Assembly (NCBI GenBank): GCA_025141835.1
Contig: CP081102.1
Location: 2,294,001 to 2,358,000, forward strand
Length of the DNA: 64,000 nt
DNA from: Rhodobacteraceae bacterium M385
GTDB taxonomy: Bacteria; Pseudomonadota; Alphaproteobacteria; Rhodobacterales; Rhodobacteraceae
Direction of reading: 5' to 3'
Both the position numbers and the translations under genes were made by a program. Position 1 is the stretch's first letter; every line of letters starts with the position of its first letter. The notes beneath the pieces were generated by a model that was not told the DNA's origin, did not search any database, and saw nothing but the letters and a program-made list of their open reading frames with translations. This document shows positions 58,331-64,000 of this stretch, piece after piece.

Positions 58331-58417
58331 TCCATTGCCTTACGAGGGCTTTTCGGAAGGGGCAAGCGCACAGTTTTCAGGCAAGGCAAAAAGGTCGCGC
58401 GCGCGCTTTCGACGGTC

Positions 58418-59365
58418 CTACAGGGCGGCGAGGGCCAGTTGAAAGGCAATCACCGCAATGATGGCGCCTACCGCAAGCTCGATTATTGGCTGTGCCCGGG
58501 CCAATGCCGCGCTTTCAGCCAAACCCGCAAGAGCGCCCTTACGCAGTCCGACAGAGGCCAAAGCGACCAGAATGGTGACGCTGGCGGTACCCAGGGCCAT
58601 CGCGAAAGCGCCCATGACCCCGGCCCAGAACGCATCCATCTGCGCGGTCAGGATCAGCACGAATAGCGCCCCAGTACAGGGGCGAATGGCGACGGCGGCG
58701 ATCAGGGCGATGATCTCTCGCAATCCGGTGGCATGGGCGACGGCCTCGGGCGACGGGGCGTGGGCATGGCCGCAGCTGCTGCAAACGTGGTCGGGGCCTT
58801 CATGGGCGTGGTCGTGGTGGTGATGGGCGTGGTCGTGCCCATGGTCATGGGTTTCGGCACGGGCCTGTTGCAAACGCCACAAGCCGCGCGCGCCGCGCCA
58901 GACCAGCCAAAGACCCACCAGCGCAATTGCCAGAAAGCTGAGGGGGGCAAAGAGCTCGTCCGCCAACTGGGTCATCCGCTCTCGGCTCCAGCCCACCAAC
59001 CACAGACCTGCGCCCACTAGGACCACCGCCGTCAGCCCTTGGGCGAGGCTGGAGGCCAGCGCCACCAGCGAAAGCCGCGCCGCACTTACCTGTCGGGCAG
59101 CGCCGTAGCCACCGATCAACACTTTGCCGTGTCCGGGACCGGCCGCGTGGAAAAAGCCATAGCCAAAGCACACCGCCATAAGTGAGGCCACCGCCGTGGC
59201 GTCGCCGCTACGCAAGCGGCGCAAGGCGCCCGCCATGGCGCCCTGTGCCTCGCGCTGTCCCTCAAGCGCCCAGGTAGACACGATCCGGTCCGCCCCCAAG
59301 AGCCACAGCACGGCGCCTGCCAGAACAAGGGCCACGACAACCGTTGCAATGACCTTCGGGATCAT
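58418..59365 (-). CDS. NicO-family nickel/cobalt transporter
   Basis: 315-residue membrane protein with six or more helices, the motif GYGFFHAAGPGHGKVLIGGYGA at about residues 68-89 (GPGHGK typical of the family) and a His-rich cytoplasmic loop (HDHGHDHAHHHHDHAHEG, then CSSCGHAHAP) that likely binds metal. The last half has IRPCTGALFVLILTAQMDAF. It could import Ni/Co or act as an RcnA-like exporter. Its ATG at 59365 overlaps the DUF1007 stop (ATGA). Confidence 0.88.
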   Translation of the reverse strand: MIPKVIATVVVALVLAGAVLWLLGADRIVSTWALEGQREAQGAMAGALRRLRSGDATAVASLMAVCFGYGFFHAAGPGHGKVLIGGYGAARQVSAARLSLVALASSLAQGLTAVVLVGAGLWLVGWSRERMTQLADELFAPLSFLAIALVGLWLVWRGARGLWRLQQARAETHDHGHDHAHHHHDHAHEGPDHVCSSCGHAHAPSPEAVAHATGLREIIALIAAVAIRPCTGALFVLILTAQMDAFWAGVMGAFAMALGTASVTILVALASVGLRKGALAGLAESAALARAQPIIELAVGAIIAVIAFQLALAAL

Positions 59366-60030
59366 GGCCCGCATTCAAAAACCACCCGGTCTGCAAACAA
59401 TTCCCCGACGGCGGGAAAGTTATCTTCTGCAGCCACCGCTCCGCCGATGGTGTCCATCGCGGCTTCTAACCCGGCATAGGCGGCATCAATGTCGGCGCGG
59501 ATCAGCTGCGGCGTGCATTGGGCGCCGTTCACGCTCATCTCTCCGGTCATTTCAAAGGCGACGTAAAATTCTGGATCAAACACCTGCGCCAAAAGATCTG
59601 CCTCGGCACCGGTATCCACGACCGCGCGGCGGTGGACCGTGCGCAACTGGCCGTCTGCCACCAGCTCCAGCGACACTGGCTCGGGCGCGCCGAGTTCCAA
59701 CGCCACACCATCGCGCTGCATCACCAAACCGCCTTCAAATCCGTAGGACCAATCCAGATCGAACCCAAGGGTTTGGGCAATTTCTTGTTCCGTCAGTTGC
59801 AGGTCAAAGTCGGGATCGAGGTTGTAGTCTTCCATCAAAATCAGGGAATAAAGCTCATCGTAGAGCCATGTGACCTCGACAGATGTGACGCGCCCTTCTT
59901 CCACCACAATGGTTAACCCGGCATCCACAAAGATGTGCGGATGCGCCCAAATGCCGCTTGGCCACAAGCCTACAAGGGCACCCAGCGCGATGCTTAACCC
60001 GTGGCGGGACATTGACAGTGGATTTTTCAT
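59362..60030 (-). CDS. DUF1007 family periplasmic protein
   Basis: 222-residue precursor with a signal peptide (hydrophobic core GLSIALGALVGLWPSGIWA), then HPHIFVDAGLTIVVEEGRV, the usual start of the mature domain whose His residues may bind metal. The sequence is mainly beta with acidic stretches (DYNLDPDFDLQLTEQEIAQTLG). It overlaps the NicO gene by 4 nt, so the pair is one metal-transport unit. Exact function unknown. Confidence 0.85.
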   Translation of the reverse strand: MKNPLSMSRHGLSIALGALVGLWPSGIWAHPHIFVDAGLTIVVEEGRVTSVEVTWLYDELYSLILMEDYNLDPDFDLQLTEQEIAQTLGFDLDWSYGFEGGLVMQRDGVALELGAPEPVSLELVADGQLRTVHRRAVVDTGAEADLLAQVFDPEFYVAFEMTGEMSVNGAQCTPQLIRADIDAAYAGLEAAMDTIGGAVAAEDNFPAVGELFADRVVFECGP

Positions 60031-60194
60031 GCCGCTTTATTATCCGCTCACGGCCCTGCTGCAAGCGGTCCCAAGACGGTCATGCGGATTGTTGCTCAAT
60101 CTAATTCGTATTGTTCACAAGTCTTGATACAATGCGCCACATTGCTGCCCTTTTCATTGCGCAAAACAGCCCCACCCATGAAGAGGCTAGTTTT

Positions 60195-60698
60195 GTGACT
60201 GTTCTTACACTCGTATCAAACTACTTGGCAGACGACAGTGGCTCGATGAGCGTCGATTGGACTGTCCTGTCTGCCGGCGCCGTAAGTGTTGCCATCGCCA
60301 CCACGGCGATCATGACTGACACCATTGATAACCTATCCATGCGTATGGATAGCGAATTGCGATCGCGTCAGTTGGGCGATGAGTGGGTACAATTCTATGC
60401 CAACCACTTCGAACCGATCCTTGCTGTTGGCGCCATCTCCGAAACACAGGCAGAAACAGCCTACACGGACGTTGAAGAGCTGATGAACCACGATGTCATC
60501 ACCAACTTGGCCGCCGGCATCACACAGATGGAAGAAGGCACGATTACGGAACAAGAGCTTGTTACTTTGGTCGCGCTCGCCTCCGTCGCGTATCAGCGCA
60601 ACATCGTGGATGACGGTGTCTTGGATCACTACTTCGGCTTTGGCGGTTCCACCCCGTATTACATGACCATGGCCAACGCGCCTACGGCCACCAACTAA
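60195..60698 (+). CDS. Flp-pilin-like N-terminal hydrophobic protein
   Basis: 167-residue protein read from a GTG with AGAGG eight bases upstream. NYLADDSGSMSVDWTVLSAGAV resembles the SGAVTVDWVVLTA signature of Flp/Tad-type pilin precursors in roseobacters, followed by a hydrophobic helix and then a soluble, acidic helical tail (TDTIDNLSMRMDSELRSRQLGDEW...). The tail is much longer than in pilins. An ATG at 60246 is an alternative, and the frame is open to 60111. Cleavage and assembly are inferred, not seen. Confidence 0.65.
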   Translation: MTVLTLVSNYLADDSGSMSVDWTVLSAGAVSVAIATTAIMTDTIDNLSMRMDSELRSRQLGDEWVQFYANHFEPILAVGAISETQAETAYTDVEELMNHDVITNLAAGITQMEEGTITEQELVTLVALASVAYQRNIVDDGVLDHYFGFGGSTPYYMTMANAPTATN

Positions 60699-60864
60699 AC
60701 TTAAATCCCTCTAGTTGTGTTACACCTGCTGTGGTCTGGTCGGACCGCGCCGGGTGCTTTTGTTTTTCTGCCCCCCTTCGCGGCACTGCCCTGCGGAGTG
60801 CCCTTCCCCCTGCCCCCCAAACCTGCCATTATTGGGAAAACCGCCCACAACATAGAGCAGACAC

Positions 60865-62826
60865 ATGGCTGACGACCTTCTCTCCGGCACGCCCGACGCG
60901 CAGGCCTATGACGCCTCCTCCATTGAGGTTCTTGAAGGGTTGGAGCCCGTCCGCAAACGCCCCGGTATGTATATCGGCGGCACGGATGAGCGGGCGTTGC
61001 ACCACCTTGTGGCTGAGGTGCTCGACAACTCCATGGACGAGGCCGTCGCAGGCCACGCCAACCGGATCGAGGTAGAGCTGCACGCCGATTATTCTGTCAC
61101 TATCCGCGATAACGGGCGCGGCATGCCCTTTGATCCGCACCCCAAGTTCCCCGGCAAATCCGCGCTGGAAGTGATCCTTTGCACCCTTCACGCGGGCGGT
61201 AAGTTCAGCGGCAAAGCCTATCAGACCTCGGGCGGTCTACACGGGGTTGGCGCCTCGGTGGTCAACGCATTGTCCGATAGCATGGTTGTTCAGGTGGCGC
61301 GGGACCGTAAGTTGGTCGAGCAACGCTTTTCGCGTGGTATCCCTCTGGGTCCGGTTGAGGAAATCGGCTCTGCCCCCAACCGCCGAGGGACCACCACGAC
61401 GTTCCACGCGGACGAGCAGATTTTCGGGTCGCACCGGTTCAAACCCGCGCGGATGTTCAAGTCCATCCGTTCCAAGGCCTACCTCTTCTCGGGCGTCGAA
61501 ATCCGTTGGAAATCTGCCATCGATGACGGTGATACGCCGCTTGAGGCCACCTTCCACTTCCCCGGCGGGCTTGCCGATTACCTTGCCGAAACCTTGGGCG
61601 GTGCTTCCACATACTCGGATAACCCTTTCGCAGGCACCGTCGACTTCCAGGAAAAATACGGCGTGCCCGGCAAGGTCGAATGGGCGATCAACTGGACCCC
61701 GGCTCGCGACGGATTCATGCAATCCTATTGTAACACCGTGCCCACTCCCGAAGGCGGCACCCATGTCGGAGGTTTCTTCGCCGCCGTCCTTAAAGGCATC
61801 AAGGCCTACGGTGAACTGGCGGGCAACAAGAAGGCCGCCAACATCACCCGCGACGACCTGCAAAACGGCGCCTGTGCGCTGGTCTCGTGCTTCATCTCGG
61901 AACCGGAATTCGTGGGTCAGACCAAGGACCGCCTCGCCACGACCGAGGCCCAACGCCTTGTCGAAGGAGCAGTGCGGGACCATTTCGACAACTGGCTGGG
62001 GCAGAATACGAAGGAAGCAGGCGCGATCCTTGATTTCCTTGTGCTGCGCGCCGAGGAACGCCTGCGTCGCAAGCAGGAGAAAGAGACTCAGCGCAAGACC
62101 GCCACCAAGAAGCTGCGCCTGCCCGGCAAGCTGGTGGATTGCTCTCAATCGGCGCGCGATGGGACCGAATTGTTCATCGTGGAGGGCGACTCTGCGGGTG
62201 GCTCGGCCAAAATGGCGCGGAACCGGAAAAATCAGGCGCTGCTGCCGTTGCGCGGGAAGATCCTGAACGTGCTGGGGGCGGCCTCGTCCAAGCTGGGTCA
62301 GAACGCCGAGATTTCTGATTTGTGTCAGGCCCTTGGCGTTGGGATGGGCACTAAGTTCAACATTGAAGACCTGCGCTACGACAAGATCATCATCATGACC
62401 GATGCGGACGTGGATGGCGCGCATATTGCGGCGCTTCTGATGACGTTCTTCTTCAGCCAGATGCGCCCGATGATTGATGGCGGCCACCTGTATCTGGCCT
62501 GCCCGCCCCTGTTCCGCCTGACCCAAGGCGCCCACCGCGTCTATTGCGTCGACGAGGAAGAGCGTGATGCGTGGCTGGAAAAGGGCATCGGCGGACGCGG
62601 CAAAATCGATGTGTCCCGCTTCAAGGGTCTGGGGGAGATGGACGCGAAAGACCTGAAGGAAACCACGATGGACCCGGGCTCACGCAAGTTGATCCGCGTG
62701 TCCGTGGACGACGAAGTGCCGGGCGAAACCGGCGATCTGGTGGAACGTTTGATGGGCAAGAAGCCCGAGATGCGGTTCCAGTACATTCAGGAAAACGCGC
62801 GGTTTGTGGAGGAATTGGATGTTTAG
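60865..62826 (+). CDS. parE: DNA topoisomerase IV subunit B
   Basis: 653-residue ATPase subunit. GHKL motifs are AEVLDNSMDEAVAGHA, IRDNGRGMPFD and GGLHGVGASVVNALS. The TOPRIM domain has ELFIVEGDSAGGSAKMARNR and IIMTDADVDGAHIAALLM. The C-terminal FKGLGEMDAKDLKETTMDP is shared by GyrB/ParE, and the short length without the GyrB insertion plus the MADDLLSG start mark ParE. The next gene overlaps its stop. Confidence 0.96.
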   Translation: MADDLLSGTPDAQAYDASSIEVLEGLEPVRKRPGMYIGGTDERALHHLVAEVLDNSMDEAVAGHANRIEVELHADYSVTIRDNGRGMPFDPHPKFPGKSALEVILCTLHAGGKFSGKAYQTSGGLHGVGASVVNALSDSMVVQVARDRKLVEQRFSRGIPLGPVEEIGSAPNRRGTTTTFHADEQIFGSHRFKPARMFKSIRSKAYLFSGVEIRWKSAIDDGDTPLEATFHFPGGLADYLAETLGGASTYSDNPFAGTVDFQEKYGVPGKVEWAINWTPARDGFMQSYCNTVPTPEGGTHVGGFFAAVLKGIKAYGELAGNKKAANITRDDLQNGACALVSCFISEPEFVGQTKDRLATTEAQRLVEGAVRDHFDNWLGQNTKEAGAILDFLVLRAEERLRRKQEKETQRKTATKKLRLPGKLVDCSQSARDGTELFIVEGDSAGGSAKMARNRKNQALLPLRGKILNVLGAASSKLGQNAEISDLCQALGVGMGTKFNIEDLRYDKIIIMTDADVDGAHIAALLMTFFFSQMRPMIDGGHLYLACPPLFRLTQGAHRVYCVDEEERDAWLEKGIGGRGKIDVSRFKGLGEMDAKDLKETTMDPGSRKLIRVSVDDEVPGETGDLVERLMGKKPEMRFQYIQENARFVEELDV

Positions 62827-63250
62827 GTTAACAGCATTAACCATCATCGCCGCCCTCTCTCTAACCGCCTGCGGCTCGGACCCGGAAACCCTGATCATGA
62901 GCCGCCGCACCGGTCTGACCGGATCGGGAGAGATTACCCAAGGCGTGCTGCGCAACTCGGGCGACATGACGATCATCACCCCCCACGAGACATTCTCAGG
63001 CCGCTGGGTCGCGGTGCGTGAAGGGGCGAACCAAAGCCTTGAATTGCTGCAAGCCTACGGCAATGGATCGGTCCTACGCTCCACCGCGCGGCTGTTGTCC
63101 GAGACTGAGGCGGGTTTTGGAACAGCGATTTTGACGAGTGATGGCGGGCGATCCATGCGGTGTGAATTCCGCTACACGGGCGTAACAATCAACGCGATTG
63201 GCGTATGCGAAACCACCGATGGCGAAGTGTTCGACCTGCAAGTGGCTTGA
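62819..63250 (+). CDS. Small lipoprotein, hypothetical
   Basis: 143-residue precursor with lipoprotein signal MFRLTALTIIAALSLTACGS (lipobox LTAC). The mature part is beta-rich (GEITQGVLRNSGDMTIITPHETFSGRWVAVREG) with a cysteine pair at about MRCEFRY and IGVCETT. The ATG overlaps the parE stop by 8 nt after a GGAGG site, so expression is probably coupled to parE. Function not recognised. Confidence 0.8.
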   Translation: MFRLTALTIIAALSLTACGSDPETLIMSRRTGLTGSGEITQGVLRNSGDMTIITPHETFSGRWVAVREGANQSLELLQAYGNGSVLRSTARLLSETEAGFGTAILTSDGGRSMRCEFRYTGVTINAIGVCETTDGEVFDLQVA

Positions 63251-63266
63251 TCCCCAAGGCCAACTG

Positions 63267-63321
63267 GTAGACCGGGCCTCGGCCCGGGAATGGCGGAAAT
63301 CCGGGCCAAGGCCCGGTCTAC
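63267..63321. repeat. REP-like inverted repeat
   Basis: GTAGACCGGGCC and GGCCCGGTCTAC (12-bp outer arms) enclose two inner GGGCC/GGCCC stems in the spacer after the lipoprotein gene. Related to units at 23706 and 35337. Confidence 0.8.
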
Positions 63322-63384
63322 CCTTCCCAAATCGCCCGCTCTGTCCCACACTTACGCGCATATTCACAACCGAAAGCTGTTTTC

Positions 63385-63813
63385 ATGCGCGCTCTTTTCC
63401 TTGCCCTCGCCCTGTTGCTTCCCGCGGCCCTTCATGGCCAAACCAATGACACCTCTAACCCGATCATCGCCCGCATTGATGCCCTTGTGGCCGCCTACAA
63501 CGCCCAAGATGTGGCCGCGATTGGCGCGGTTTATGCCCCCGACGCGGCGCTTCTGGCCCCCGGTGAGCGGATGATAATCGGGCGCGATGCGATCATGCAG
63601 CACTACGCCGATGCCATTGCAGGCGGTGCGCGGGACGTGCAGTTTACCACTTTCGACATCCAAGCCACCGAGACCTCTGCCGTCGCCATCGGAGAAGTCG
63701 TTTTGCAGGTGGGAGAGAACCGGATCGTGACCCGTTACATGCACCTTTGGCAGGTCATTGACGGCCAAATCATGCTGGCCCGAGACATGTATCACGTGCT
63801 GACCGTGCAATGA
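63385..63813 (+). CDS. Secreted NTF2-like (SnoaL/DUF4440) protein
   Basis: 142-residue precursor with signal peptide MRALFLALALLLPAALHG. The mature cone-shaped fold shows IIARIDALVAAYNAQDVAAIGAVYAPDAALLAPG, GRDAIMQHYADAIAG and YMHLWQVIDGQIMLARDMYH. SnoaL-like domains serve as small-ligand binding or isomerase scaffolds; the role is unknown. Its stop overlaps the start of the next gene by 4 nt. Confidence 0.82.
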   Translation: MRALFLALALLLPAALHGQTNDTSNPIIARIDALVAAYNAQDVAAIGAVYAPDAALLAPGERMIIGRDAIMQHYADAIAGGARDVQFTTFDIQATETSAVAIGEVVLQVGENRIVTRYMHLWQVIDGQIMLARDMYHVLTVQ

Positions 63814-64000
63814 CGCCCGCCGATCTGCAGGCCACTTTGGCCGAACATTTTGCCCCTTGGGTGTTGGACTTGGACCTATCGGTGGTTGAAGTCGCTGCAA
63901 ACCACACGATCACCCGAATGCCCCTGTCGGCGCGGTTAATGCGTGTGGGCGGGATCGTCAGCGGGCAGGCCCTGACGGCGCTGGCCGACACCAGCGTGAT
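63810..64000 (+). CDS. PaaI-family hotdog thioesterase, partial
   Basis: The ATG at 63810 overlaps the preceding stop (ATGA) and the frame is open to the right edge. The visible product, MTPADLQATLAEHFAPW... to RLMRVGGIVSGQALTALADT, shows the N-terminal half of a PaaI/YigI-type hotdog thioesterase (SGQALTALADT equals the usual helix with the catalytic Asp). The rest is outside the window. Confidence 0.7.
   Translation, partial: MTPADLQATLAEHFAPWVLDLDLSVVEVAANHTITRMPLSARLMRVGGIVSGQALTALADTSV

Noticed and set aside
61237..62535. Minus-strand open frame of 432 codons
   Set aside because: Antisense to parE.
62827..62845. CtrA-like site GGTTAACAGCATTAACC
   Set aside because: Spacing between the TTAA halves is 5, not 7, and it is inside the lipoprotein coding region.
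1..64000. CRISPR array, insertion sequence, prophage or integron
   Set aside because: No regularly spaced repeats, transposase, integrase or terminal inverted repeats were seen.

Overview
The window is about 62-64% GC, densely packed and free of insertion sequences, phage genes and CRISPR arrays. The gene content points to a marine Rhodobacteraceae (Roseobacter-type alphaproteobacterium): a 407-codon HemA-type 5-aminolevulinate synthase with an FNR-type box upstream, a split B12-dependent methyl-transfer gene set with a RamA/RACo-like reactivase, an Entner-Doudoroff sugar route, an agl-type alpha-glucoside ABC transporter, a CtrA-type box, and short dispersed repeats of the kind common between genes in this group. 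This assignment rests on recognising protein families, not on a database search.

Layout. 1-4.5 kb: housekeeping genes on the minus strand (RsmB-like methyltransferase cut by the left edge, guaB, rlmE, a Ppx/GppA phosphatase). 4.8-9.5 kb: a plus-strand methyl-transfer block (PF13769-like small protein, MetF-like reductase, pterin-binding methyltransferase, a small protein, RACo/RamA-like activator), then tRNA-Gly(CCC). 9.7-15.4 kb: gph, a thioesterase, an exported protein, and the minus-strand zwf-pgl-pgi operon. 15.6-26.6 kb: speB, an HNH protein, an esterase, an AlkA-like glycosylase, an MFS transporter, a degenerate squalene/phytoene-synthase-like protein, a methyltransferase, cimA, cysS and an AruH-like aminotransferase.

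26.6-40.4 kb is the sugar island. It holds an outer-membrane barrel protein, eda, edd, aglK, aglA, aglG, aglF and aglE on the minus strand, then a divergent LacI-family regulator, a GH1 beta-glucosidase and glucokinase on the plus strand. With zwf-pgl-pgi at 11.7-15.4 kb these genes encode a route from imported glucosides to pyruvate and glyceraldehyde 3-phosphate. The same GTTAGCGCTAAC palindrome lies just upstream of zwf and of edd, and a different palindrome, CCAAAGCGCTTTGG, lies between aglE and the LacI gene.

40.5-44.5 kb is the most interesting segment. An aldo-keto reductase and an SsuD-like flavin monooxygenase form a tight operon, divergent from a GntR/UTRA regulator and a Gfo/Idh/MocA protein. 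The pair resembles SmoB and SmoC of the oxidative sulfoquinovose pathway, and a Gfo/Idh-type NAD-dependent sulfoquinovosidase would complete a route from sulfolipid sugar to glucose beside glucokinase. This is a hypothesis to be tested.

44.6-64 kb holds a WbpM/CapD-type nucleotide-sugar dehydratase behind a CtrA-type box, a VIT-family transporter, an FAD oxidase, ispG, a RodZ-like protein, hemA, a cytochrome P460-like protein, an M20 peptidase, an HNH restriction-like protein, a candidate structured RNA, a MATE pump, a NicO/DUF1007 metal pair, a Flp-pilin-like protein, parE, a lipoprotein, an NTF2-like protein and a PaaI-like thioesterase cut by the right edge.
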